Shown one piece after another: positions 41,398 to 50,073 of a stretch of DNA of 64,000 nucleotides (position 1 is its first letter; each line of letters opens with the position of its first letter). Made by a program: the position numbers and the translations under genes. Source of the DNA: Fontibacillus puldeungensis (lineage in GTDB: Bacteria > Bacillota > Bacilli > Paenibacillales > Paenibacillaceae); assembly GCF_042678945.1 (NCBI RefSeq), contig NZ_JBHTLM010000001.1, positions 372,001 to 436,000 of the forward strand, written 5' to 3'. Under the pieces are notes generated by a model. The model did no database searches, was not told the origin of the DNA, and saw only the letters and a list, made by a program, of their open reading frames with translations.

Positions 41398-41898
41398 TTA
41401 GTTAGGACTCGGATATTCACCATATAGAGAAATAATGAAAGAAATTGTTGTAGAGGGCATCATGTTGTCATGGGGTTGATTCCCGCCTGCCAGCCCTACA
41501 AGCTGCGGATTCATGTTAACTAGCGTCCCGCCTGTAGTGAAGCTGGTCGTGGGAGAAGAAGACCAAATCTTGTTGTCTGGGGAAACCGGACTTTCCGGAA
41601 CGGTTGTTGCATTAGGAATATGGGAATGTCTAGGCATTTGGTTCAAGATTAACGTTACTTGCTCAAACCCACCTTTGCTTCCTTGCGGATAGCTTGGACT
41701 TGGGTGAATCGGAATACGTCCCTGCAAGTCGGGAAGAGCAAAATTAGTCATCCCATCCCCTCCGTAAGTTGTTCCCAGTAAAGAGAAAAGAGCATCGAAT
41801 TCCGCTATGCTAAGCAGCTGACCATTGCAGAAAGCCCACCCCGAGGGGGCATAGTTGCCAGCAAACATTCGAATTTCACCAAGATAAGGCTCAATCAT
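41398..41898 (-). CDS. Tail-Collar domain protein (MdpB-like), first of three
   Basis: 166 residues, AGGTG upstream. GEIRMFAGNYAPSGWAFCNGQLL, ALFSLLGTTYGGDGMTNFALPDLQGRIPIH, NQMPRHSHIPNA and HDNMMPSTTISFIISLYGEYPSPN show the family pattern. It is closest to the third copy in its N-terminal half. It is the promoter-proximal gene of the triplet; the three could form a mixed trimer, as collar proteins are trimeric in phages. Confidence 0.88.
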   Translation of the reverse strand: MIEPYLGEIRMFAGNYAPSGWAFCNGQLLSIAEFDALFSLLGTTYGGDGMTNFALPDLQGRIPIHPSPSYPQGSKGGFEQVTLILNQMPRHSHIPNATTVPESPVSPDNKIWSSSPTTSFTTGGTLVNMNPQLVGLAGGNQPHDNMMPSTTISFIISLYGEYPSPN

Positions 41899-41956
41899 GA
41901 GTTATCACCTCTATAAAGTTTGTTTAAATATACCATTCAAGCTGAGGGTAGTTTGA

Positions 41957-42178
41957 GTATTCTGGGATGAGGAAGTTGGCAATGTTGCAGATCTGGTAGA
42001 AGTTGGGTACCTAGTCCTTGATACCGATATTCCTGAGGCAGAGATAGGTCATCGAGGTGCAAATATTGTGAGGCTAATAAAAAATGGACTGTCTTCCAAA
42101 GTTACTACTGGCGTAAGAAGTATCTACCTCCCCGACAAGATATGTGGTTTTTCATACTTATTTTCAAATATATCATAA
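41957..42178 (+). pseudogene. Open frame without start, possible gene remnant
   Basis: Between the collar triplet and the SLH gene a 74-codon frame runs without a start codon after an in-frame TGA. It reads protein-like (DEEVGNVADLVEVGYLVLDT; IPEAEIGHRGANIVRLIKNG). It has no ribosome site and family identity is unknown. It may be a decayed gene end or chance; the rest of the gap holds the promoter region of the SLH gene. Confidence 0.35.
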
Positions 42179-42202
42179 TATCATGGCCAATTTTAGAATT
42201 AT

Positions 42203-42234
42203 TTGATGATAATAGGATTTTTCTCCTATATAAT
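42203..42234 (+). promoter_or_regulatory. Possible promoter of the SLH surface protein gene
   Basis: TTGATG (42203-42208), an 18-bp spacer and TATATA (42227-42232), overlapping TATAAT (42229-42234); about 80 bp before the start. Confidence 0.45.
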
Positions 42235-42314
42235 GGTCATGACAACTTGGGAATGGAAAGAAGATGATGGGTACAAATGAAGACTTTTAGTCCTATTTTT
42301 AGAGGGGGGATGTT

Positions 42315-45300
42315 ATGAATGGAAAAAGGAGATTGAACAACGCAGGGGGCCTACATAAGTTTCGCTCGCTGTTTTTATTGTGGCTTGGCTTAGTGATCGG
42401 TCTGACTGGCGGTATAGGGAATTGGACTTGGATTCAAGACGCCAAGGCGGCAGGGGCATGGGAAATGCGCAGTTCTAATACGAACGTTGATCTGTTTGGC
42501 GTCGCTTATGGGAATGGACACTGGGTTGCAGTATCTAAAACCAGCTACATTACTTCAACCGACGGGATTACCTGGACGAAAAAATATCTGAATAACGGGT
42601 ATCTATTTGATGTTATTTTTGCAAACAATCGGTGGATTGCTGTCGGAGAGAACAGTGTCCTGCCTGCAGGTGGGCTTGTCATTACTTCCGAAGACGGGGA
42701 AAACTGGAGTGAGCAAAGGTCCGTATCGGATAATCAGCTTGACGGAATCGCCTATAACGGATCACTTTTTGTTGTTGTAGGGGAAAACGGAACGCTTCTT
42801 ACTTCCCCGGACGGGGTTTCCTGGACGGATCGTAGTGCATCGTCTGGTTTTGGAAACGCATCTATGTACAGGGTAGCTTACGGAAACGGGATGTTCGTTG
42901 CTGTAGGTGACAAAGGCGCTATTTACACCTCCCCTGATGGAATGGTATGGACCTCAAAAGTATCAGGCACAGCTGACTTTCTCTACGGGGTGGACTATGG
43001 CAATGGAAAGTTTGTTGCTGTAGGCGGAAAGGCCCTCCTCACATCTTCGGATAACGGAGCTACGTGGAAGGCCGTATCTACCGATGTGAATTTCCTGGAC
43101 GGAGTAACATTTGGCGGAAATAAATTTTTGGTTGTTGGCGACGGCGGCTACATCATAAGTTCAAATAATGGCGATGAATGGACGACTGAATATGCGGACG
43201 GAGCGTCGGAATTTTTAGATGCTTCTTTTGGAGGAGGAAGATTTGTTGCCGTCGGTATGGGCGGTGCGCTTGTAACGTATTTTTCATCGGGGGAGAACCG
43301 GTTGAGCGATTTGAAAGTGAGCCACGGAACATTGGCTCCGTCCTTTTCCCCTGGAGTGAATAGTTACTCTTCTTTCGTAAGTCATTCGGTCTCGATGCTC
43401 GAAGTTACACCGACTTTGGTTGATCCATCAGCGACCATAAAGATCAATGGGGCTGCGGTACCGGATCAAATCGCGAAGCAGGTTCCGCTAGCCGTCGGAG
43501 TAAATAACATCCAGGTTGATGTTACGGCGCAAAATGGAGATCTCAAAAGCTATACTATTACAGTATCTCGAGCGGTACCATCTAACAACGCATTGCTAAG
43601 TAATTTGGGGATCAGCTCAGGGCCTTTTGAAGAAGAGGCCTTCGATTCGAATTCGTTCAATTACTCCGCGAAGGTAAACAACAGCACAGCTTCCATTACG
43701 GTCACACCGACGGCTTCAGATCCGGGAGCGAAAATCAAGGTGAAGGACGCCGAGGTAACCAGTGGGGCCACATCTCCAGCGATTGCATTGCATACCGGCG
43801 AGAACGTGATCCCTGTAGTTGTAACGGCTGAGGATGGAACATCGACGAAGACGTATACGATTACTGTAACGAGGGCTAAGTCAAGCAATGCCGATTTAAG
43901 TAGCCTGTCAACCAGCTCCGGGGCACTAAATCCGGTATTTCAATCGGGAACGCAGACGTATACAGTGGATGTACTCAATAACATAACATCCATTGCTGTA
44001 AGTCCAGTGGCGGCCGATTTGGCCGTGAACAAGATAACCGTAAACGCTACAGAGGTAGCAAGTGGAGCGACATCGCAGGCGATTGCCTTGTCTACTGGGG
44101 AGAATGTGATAACCGTTGAAGTTAACGCTGAGGATGGAGTAACGACAAAGACATACACGTTAAAGGTAACGCGGGCAAAATCGGGCAATGCCGATTTGAG
44201 CAGCTTGACCCTAAGCGCCGGAGCGCTTAATCCCGATTTTTCATCAGGTCGAACAGACTACACGGTAAACGTAGATCATAGCGTGACATCGATTGCCGTG
44301 ACACCAACCACGGCGGACAGTATGGCGACGGTCAGGGTAAACGGTGCCGATGCGACGAGCGGGACAGCCTCGCAGCAAATTCAACTGAATGTTGGAGACA
44401 ATACGATCTCCATTGAAGTTACTGCAGAGGATGGAACAACTAAAACCTACAAGGTAACGGTGTTCAGAGCGAAATCCAACGATGCCACGTTAAGAGGCTT
44501 GGCACTTAGTGAAGGCACTCTGAACCCGGTATTTGAGCCGGAGAAGCTATCGTACGGTGCCAATGTGCCCAATACTACGGAATCCATTACCGTAACACCA
44601 GCGTTGGCGGAGGGGGCGGCAACAGTTACGGTAGCCGGAGAGGTCGTTAGTAACGGTAACGCATCACAGCCGATTAAGCTCAAGGTCGGGTCGAATATCG
44701 TCCCGATCATTGTAACCGCAGCGAACGGAATAACAACCCGGACGTATACGATCGAGGTGACGAGAGCGGCCTCAAGTAACGCTTTGCTGAGCAAGCTGGA
44801 GCTGAGAGGAGCAGCGCTGTCGCCAAGCTTTTCACCGGACCATGGCGATTATACAGCTTCTGTAACCAATGTCGTATATGCCGTTTATGTCACTCCTACA
44901 CTGGCCGACGTAACGGCCCATTTAAAAATCAATAACCAAACGATAAACAGCGGTGAAGAAATCGAAATCCCGTTAATTGTAGGAGATAACCTGGTTGCGA
45001 TTGAAATAACGGCCGCAGATAGAACCCTAAATACTTATATTTTGAAAATAGCCCGGGCGGATTTGCCAAGCAATGCGGATTTAATCAGCTTGACGCTAAG
45101 CGCCGGAACATTGAGTCCGGCCTTTGATCCAGGGATAACGCGTTATGCCACATCTGTGGCAAATACGGTGGACAGTATAAGCTTTGTCCCAACGTTGGCT
45201 GACTCTTCTGCTTCACTTACCGTCAATGGACATCCGGCAACAAACGGAACTCCCATCACTGTGGGAATAAAGGTTGGGGACAATCCGATCGTCATCCGGG

Positions 45301-46706
45301 TAAAGGCTTTGCGTGGCGAGACGAAGGAATACGTCATTACCGTAACACGCTCCGCGCCGCAGGGTGGCGGTGATCAAGGCAACGGGAACGGAGGTACGGG
45401 AGGCAGCGGAGGCGGAATGAGCGGCAATCCTTCGAGCGGCGCACCGACGACTTCACCGAAGCAGCCTACGGATCAAGATGAGTTAAGCTTTATCGATGAT
45501 CAAGGAAACAAGTGGGCCAGTGGCCGAGTAAAAACTGAGAACGGTTTGAAATCGACGGACGCGGTCGCAGATGATTTGGCTATGTTGAAAAAGGCGAGCT
45601 CGGCGCAGACAGGAGTTACCTTTTATGCCCCGGTTCTAAACAAATCGGATGCGGTTGGCTTCGAGTTCGGCGCTTCGCTGCTGGAGACGCTCGCTGCAAA
45701 GAAGGCAGTTGTCAGCGTAGCTTCGGAGTTTGGAAAATACAATCTTCCGATACAGCTTGTCGATTGGAAGGGCGCCATCAGTTCACTCGGGAATAACGTT
45801 TCTCTGAAGGATGTCAAGGTACGTCTGGAAATGAAACGCATTCCGGGACAAAATACGGCGGCGGGCCGCTCGTTAACAGAGACGGTTCCATGGGTCGACT
45901 TTTCGCTGATGCTTTCGAGCGGAGGGCAGACCAGAGAAATTCAAGCGTTCAACGGGTATGTGCAGCGGGAAATTTACGTGAATAAAGGGACGAACCGCAG
46001 CCATCTTACTACCAGTGTGCTTGTGATGCAGGATGGAAGCTTGCGGCATGTTCCAACCGTCGTCAAGGAAGAAAATGATCGGTATGTGGCGGTTATTAAC
46101 AGTTTGACGAACGGTAAATACACCGTCATCGACAACCGTAAAACATTTGAAGATGTTAAAGGGCATTGGGCGCAAAAGAGTATTGAAAATCTCGCTTCGC
46201 GTCTCATCGTTAGGGGGGTGAGTACAGCCAACTTTGCCCCGAATCAGTCCATTTCGCGTGCAGGATTTATTTCGATGCTCGTCCGTGCGCTCGGTCTGCA
46301 ATCTTCGGACCACTTAGCCACTTTTACCGACGTCAAGGAAAGCGGCTGGTACCATGATGCTGTTATGATTGGGGTTTCTTACGGGTTAGTTCAAGGATAT
46401 GACAACGGTCAATTCCGTCCGGAGAACCCAATCACTCGGCAGGAAGCGATGGCCATCATGGTCAAAGCGCTGAAGCTTACGGGGCATGAAGTTCGTCTAA
46501 CCCCTGAAGAGACGGAGGCCTTGCTGTCCACTTTCAGGGATCGGTCGGAAATTCGTCCTTGGGCGCGGGAAGCTACCGCCTTACAAATTCGTGAAGGCAT
46601 TGTTGTCGGGGACCAGGGCAAGCTGATGCCAAACCAAGCAATGACCCGAGCTGAAACGGCCCTGATGGTGGAGCGCGTGCTGCGTGCAGCGGGTTTAATA
46701 GATTAA
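42315..46706 (+). CDS. S-layer-anchored surface protein with BNR-like propeller and seven cadherin-like domains
   Basis: 1463 residues. A signal peptide (basic N-terminus, helix FLLWLGLVIGLTGGIG, cleavage near KAA at about 47) leads to a repeat propeller of about 270 residues built of VAYGNG..VAVG..G.I.TS.DG..WT units. Seven cadherin-like beta-sandwich domains follow, starting near residues 326, 424, 523, 624, 721, 821 and 918 (NADLSSLTLSAG..TVTRA pattern). A Gly/Asn/Ser linker (about 1016-1050), a domain common to SLH proteins (about 1060-1265) and three SLH repeats (about 1278, 1336, 1407) complete it. SLH repeats hold the protein on pyruvylated wall polymer. Domain 4 is almost the consensus while 6 has drifted most. 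A role in adhesion or surface display is inferred. Confidence 0.92.
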   Translation: MNGKRRLNNAGGLHKFRSLFLLWLGLVIGLTGGIGNWTWIQDAKAAGAWEMRSSNTNVDLFGVAYGNGHWVAVSKTSYITSTDGITWTKKYLNNGYLFDVIFANNRWIAVGENSVLPAGGLVITSEDGENWSEQRSVSDNQLDGIAYNGSLFVVVGENGTLLTSPDGVSWTDRSASSGFGNASMYRVAYGNGMFVAVGDKGAIYTSPDGMVWTSKVSGTADFLYGVDYGNGKFVAVGGKALLTSSDNGATWKAVSTDVNFLDGVTFGGNKFLVVGDGGYIISSNNGDEWTTEYADGASEFLDASFGGGRFVAVGMGGALVTYFSSGENRLSDLKVSHGTLAPSFSPGVNSYSSFVSHSVSMLEVTPTLVDPSATIKINGAAVPDQIAKQVPLAVGVNNIQVDVTAQNGDLKSYTITVSRAVPSNNALLSNLGISSGPFEEEAFDSNSFNYSAKVNNSTASITVTPTASDPGAKIKVKDAEVTSGATSPAIALHTGENVIPVVVTAEDGTSTKTYTITVTRAKSSNADLSSLSTSSGALNPVFQSGTQTYTVDVLNNITSIAVSPVAADLAVNKITVNATEVASGATSQAIALSTGENVITVEVNAEDGVTTKTYTLKVTRAKSGNADLSSLTLSAGALNPDFSSGRTDYTVNVDHSVTSIAVTPTTADSMATVRVNGADATSGTASQQIQLNVGDNTISIEVTAEDGTTKTYKVTVFRAKSNDATLRGLALSEGTLNPVFEPEKLSYGANVPNTTESITVTPALAEGAATVTVAGEVVSNGNASQPIKLKVGSNIVPIIVTAANGITTRTYTIEVTRAASSNALLSKLELRGAALSPSFSPDHGDYTASVTNVVYAVYVTPTLADVTAHLKINNQTINSGEEIEIPLIVGDNLVAIEITAADRTLNTYILKIARADLPSNADLISLTLSAGTLSPAFDPGITRYATSVANTVDSISFVPTLADSSASLTVNGHPATNGTPITVGIKVGDNPIVIRVKALRGETKEYVITVTRSAPQGGGDQGNGNGGTGGSGGGMSGNPSSGAPTTSPKQPTDQDELSFIDDQGNKWASGRVKTENGLKSTDAVADDLAMLKKASSAQTGVTFYAPVLNKSDAVGFEFGASLLETLAAKKAVVSVASEFGKYNLPIQLVDWKGAISSLGNNVSLKDVKVRLEMKRIPGQNTAAGRSLTETVPWVDFSLMLSSGGQTREIQAFNGYVQREIYVNKGTNRSHLTTSVLVMQDGSLRHVPTVVKEENDRYVAVINSLTNGKYTVIDNRKTFEDVKGHWAQKSIENLASRLIVRGVSTANFAPNQSISRAGFISMLVRALGLQSSDHLATFTDVKESGWYHDAVMIGVSYGLVQGYDNGQFRPENPITRQEAMAIMVKALKLTGHEVRLTPEETEALLSTFRDRSEIRPWAREATALQIREGIVVGDQGKLMPNQAMTRAETALMVERVLRAAGLID

Positions 46707-47060
46707 AGCATTGTACAGTTTCCAAATGATTATGGAATGTAAAAACTATAGGAAGAACTAACTTTAAAGCCGGTCGCCTTCTTCATTGAAGAGGGTAATC
46801 GGCTTTTTAGGTGAGTTTTGTTTAATGTAGTGTGTCTTTTATATATGGATAGTCTCCCCACACCAATTTCTTCGAAACCTTCATAACCCAGTTCTATTAA
46901 TCAATGTGGCACTTCATTTTTTGTTTACTTATTATTATATATTATCTATAATTTATATAGCGCCTTGCATAATTAAATCATTGTACAATACATTACCAGG
47001 CGCAATATTCTATCAGCTTTATTAGGTAGATCGAATCTTTGGCAAAGGAGAGGAAGTAGA
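46707..47060. other. Intergenic region between SLH and amidohydrolase genes
   Basis: 354 bp. It begins with the SLH terminator (46766-46811), then very AT-rich sequence with the palindrome ATTGTACAAT near 46979. No clear promoter pair was assigned. No gene is seen. Confidence 0.5.
46766..46811 (+). terminator. Terminator of the SLH gene
   Basis: Outer stem AAAGCCG / CGGCTTT with inner CTTCTTCATTGAAGAG, then TTT. The loop side (GCCGGTCGC..TTCATTG) closely resembles the terminator at 48433-48479. Confidence 0.75.
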
Positions 47061-48416
47061 TTGCGTACGCGTCGCTTAATTAAGAACGGTTGTGTGTTAA
47101 CGATGGACAGATCTATCGGAAACTTCCAGAAAGCCGACATCTTAATAGAAGATTCCGTGATTGTGAAGATTCAAGCCAACCTTGATGTATCGGATAGTGA
47201 GGTCATCGATGCCTCGGACATGATTGTAATGCCAGGATTGGTGGATACCCATCGTCATGTCTGGGAGTCCTTATTGCGAACTATTGGTGCAGATTGGTCG
47301 CTTCCGGTCTATTTACAAAATATTTATTATGGCGGACTCGGCAGCAAATTGCGACCCGCGGACAGCTATGCCGCCAATTTACTGGGAGCTCTGGAAGCGC
47401 TCAACGCCGGTGTGACGACCGTCTTGGATTGGACGATGATTTATTCGCCCGATCATGCCGACGCATTGATTCGCGGCTTGCAGGATTCCGGCATTCGCGG
47501 CGTATTTGCCTACGGAGCCTCCGGTGAAACCGAATATTGGAGCCGCGACAGCCAAAAGACATTCACGGAAGATTTGCACCGCGTCAAAAGGGAGTACTTT
47601 ACCTCCGATGATCAACTGTTAACGATGGGGTTAGCAATAAGAGGGCCGGAATTTAGCAGTTGGGAGGCTTCGGTCCGGGAAATCAACCTCGCCCGAGAGC
47701 TGGATGCGCTATGCTCCATGCATATTGGCTTTGGCAGTTGGGGGCCGCATGACCGCTCCGTTGAGAAGCTTTATAAAGCCGGCCTGCTGGGTCCCGACTT
47801 GAATATGGTGCATGCCAACACTATGGGCTATGATGAATATAAGCTGCTTGCCGATGCGGGAGCATCGGTATCCGTAACGCCGGAAGTGGAAATGATGATG
47901 GGACATGGGTATCCTGCCACGGGACGCTTTCTTGAGAACGGCGGAACACCCGCCCTTGGCGTGGATGTCGTAACATCAACCGGAGGGGACATGTTTACGC
48001 AAATGAAATTCGCGCTGCAGGCGGAACGGGCAAGAGTGAACCAGGAAATTCTGGCCAAGGGAGACATGCCCGGAGAATTAAACTTGAAGGCCGGGCAAGT
48101 TTTGCATTTTGCTACCTCGGCGGGAGCCAAAGCCTTGAGACTGGATCATAAAACCGGCACCTTGACTCCGGGAAAAGAAGCCGATCTTATTTTCATTCGG
48201 ACGACGGACCTCAACATGTTCCCTGTTTCTGATCCAATTGGCGCCGTCGCACAATTTGCCAATCCAGGCAACGTGGATTCCGTGTTTGTGGCCGGTCGTC
48301 CGGTTAAACGGCACGGGCAGCTTCTCAATGTCGACTTGAACCACATTCGCAATCTTGCAAATGCAAGCAAAGAACATCTATTGTCTTCATTTTCCGGCGA
48401 TGCAAGCTTCAAATGA
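47061..48416 (+). CDS. Amidohydrolase (TRZ/ATZ, cytosine-deaminase-like)
   Basis: 451 residues from TTG behind AAAGGAGAGG. Metal-site residues are VDTHRHVWES (His64, His66), the SMHIGFG His near 221, VHANTMG near 251, and the LGVDVV Asp near 303, all in a TIM barrel. The N- and C-terminal beta-sandwich (LIKNGCVLTMD; TPGKEADLIFI) is that of the composite barrel amidohydrolases. Members deaminate or dechlorinate purines, pyrimidines, adenosine derivatives and triazines. The substrate cannot be assigned. It is convergent with the response-regulator gene and appears monocistronic. Confidence 0.88.
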   Translation: MRTRRLIKNGCVLTMDRSIGNFQKADILIEDSVIVKIQANLDVSDSEVIDASDMIVMPGLVDTHRHVWESLLRTIGADWSLPVYLQNIYYGGLGSKLRPADSYAANLLGALEALNAGVTTVLDWTMIYSPDHADALIRGLQDSGIRGVFAYGASGETEYWSRDSQKTFTEDLHRVKREYFTSDDQLLTMGLAIRGPEFSSWEASVREINLARELDALCSMHIGFGSWGPHDRSVEKLYKAGLLGPDLNMVHANTMGYDEYKLLADAGASVSVTPEVEMMMGHGYPATGRFLENGGTPALGVDVVTSTGGDMFTQMKFALQAERARVNQEILAKGDMPGELNLKAGQVLHFATSAGAKALRLDHKTGTLTPGKEADLIFIRTTDLNMFPVSDPIGAVAQFANPGNVDSVFVAGRPVKRHGQLLNVDLNHIRNLANASKEHLLSSFSGDASFK

Positions 48417-48432
48417 GCTAACATTATATTGC

Positions 48433-48479
48433 TGCGCCGGTCGCTCTCTTCATTGGAAGATGGCGGCCGGCGTTTTTTA
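48433..48479. terminator. Terminator between convergent amidohydrolase and response-regulator genes
   Basis: GCGCCGGTCGC pairs with GCGGCCGGCG, with inner TCTTC/GAAGA, followed by TTTTTT on the plus strand. Confidence 0.8.
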
Positions 48480-48486
48480 TGCATAG

Positions 48487-50073
48487 CTAATGGTAGTCCC
48501 TGAATTCCTGGGGCGTGCAGCCGACCATCTTCTTGAACAGATACGTGAAATACGCCGAGGTTTGGATGCCTACCCGGTCCGCCACCTCGTATACCTTGAT
48601 ATTAGGATCCTGAAGCAGTTCCTTGGCATGCTGAATCCGCGTTTCCTGGACATATTCGGATATCGTCTTACCCATCTCCTTCTTAAACAATACGCTCAAA
48701 TAACTGGCGTTTAAGTTAAATTGCTTGCCAAGCTGCTTAACCGTCCAGTTCTCCTGAACCCGTTCTTCGATAAAAGCGGCGACCTTGCGGATGAGAAGGC
48801 GCTGTTGGTTGAGGTGTTCTTTTACTTCCACCGTCATATAACGGTCCACGTATTCCATCAGGATTTCCAGAATTAGCTCTGTACTGCTGCAATCCAGCAT
48901 TCGTCTCCACATGACGATATTCATTTCCTTATCCGCTTCATTATTTCGCTTCAAGGAACGGATTAATTCACTAAGAAAGCTCATGCCGAACGCCTGAACA
49001 TATGAAAATGAATTTTGGGCCGACAACAGGTCAAACAGGCGGTTCATCTCATCATGGACTTTTGCCGCATCCCCGGACTCCATTAGTTGGATGATGTTTG
49101 GCGTAAACTCCTCACGCAGACGATAATCGTCCAATTTCTCCGTGTCTATGGCCTCCCCGCGAACGATTTGTCCGTCATCCATCAGCCTGGCCTGCGCCAT
49201 CATGAATTTGACTTCACGGTAAAAGTTCGGCACTTCGTTCCACCCGCAGCCCGTGCGGCTGCAGCCGATGGTTACCGTTGAGCCGTGCTGATGCAGCATC
49301 ATTTCCTGGATAAACTGCAGCTGCTTTTCAATTTTAGTTTTTTCCTCAACGGTTGGATTTATCTGCAAGGCTACGACTTCGTCTGGAGACGTCTGCGCGA
49401 GCCATACCGAGGACAGGTCGGACAAACCGACATCAACGGTTTTTTTAAAGCCCGCACCTAAATAAATTCTTTCCTCTGCTTTTTTACCCAGGTTCAAGAA
49501 ATGATCGAGTCCAAAAATGACCATCCTGAGTTCCCGGATTTCTGCAGGAAGCTCCATCAGGTTGCCCCAAGAGGTCAGCATTTCACCCGTTGGTGCGATT
49601 CCGGCGATCAGGTCATTAATGAAACGTTCCTTGACAAGCCGAAGGCTGCCCGAAACTTTTTTCTTGAGATTGTCGGTTTGTTCCGCCAGTCTCCGCATTT
49701 TCTCCAGCGTATCCCGCATCATGACTAGACGTCCCGTAATTTCTTCCGGCTTCAGCGGTTTGAGTACGTATCCTTGCGCTCCCACATGAATCGCATCTTG
49801 GACGAACTCGAACTCGTTATAAGCGCTGATCATCAGTACCTGAAGATGGGGATATATCGTCTTGGCCCTCGAGACCAGTTCAATGCCATTCATACCGGGC
49901 ATGGACACATCAGATATCAATACATCAAAGGGCAACTCGGTGAGGACGTCCAGCGCTTCCTCGCCCGATTCCCTCGTCACCGGGGATTCATATCCAAGAT
50001 CCTGCCACTTGATAAAGTTCACCAATCCTTGAATATTGGAAGGTTCATCATCAACGATCATTACTTTCAGCAT
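48487..50073 (-). CDS. YesN-family response regulator with AraC output
   Basis: 528 residues, GGAGGA upstream. The receiver domain (1-120) carries DD at 8-9, phospho-acceptor Asp55 in VLISDVSMPG and Lys in YVLKPL near 105. A middle region of about 280 residues of unknown role leads to the AraC double helix-turn-helix at about 425-525 (TVKQLGKQFNLNASYLSVLFKK; KVYEVADRVGIQTSAYFTYLFKK). It overlaps the kinase gene by 23 bp. It should activate the transporter genes upstream in the same direction once phosphorylated by its YesM-type partner. Confidence 0.93.
   Translation of the reverse strand: MLKVMIVDDEPSNIQGLVNFIKWQDLGYESPVTRESGEEALDVLTELPFDVLISDVSMPGMNGIELVSRAKTIYPHLQVLMISAYNEFEFVQDAIHVGAQGYVLKPLKPEEITGRLVMMRDTLEKMRRLAEQTDNLKKKVSGSLRLVKERFINDLIAGIAPTGEMLTSWGNLMELPAEIRELRMVIFGLDHFLNLGKKAEERIYLGAGFKKTVDVGLSDLSSVWLAQTSPDEVVALQINPTVEEKTKIEKQLQFIQEMMLHQHGSTVTIGCSRTGCGWNEVPNFYREVKFMMAQARLMDDGQIVRGEAIDTEKLDDYRLREEFTPNIIQLMESGDAAKVHDEMNRLFDLLSAQNSFSYVQAFGMSFLSELIRSLKRNNEADKEMNIVMWRRMLDCSSTELILEILMEYVDRYMTVEVKEHLNQQRLLIRKVAAFIEERVQENWTVKQLGKQFNLNASYLSVLFKKEMGKTISEYVQETRIQHAKELLQDPNIKVYEVADRVGIQTSAYFTYLFKKMVGCTPQEFRDYH

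Noticed and set aside
40317..41898. Prophage
   Set aside because: Only three collar-domain genes are present; there is no capsid, portal, terminase, integrase or lysis gene, and flanking genes are ordinary.
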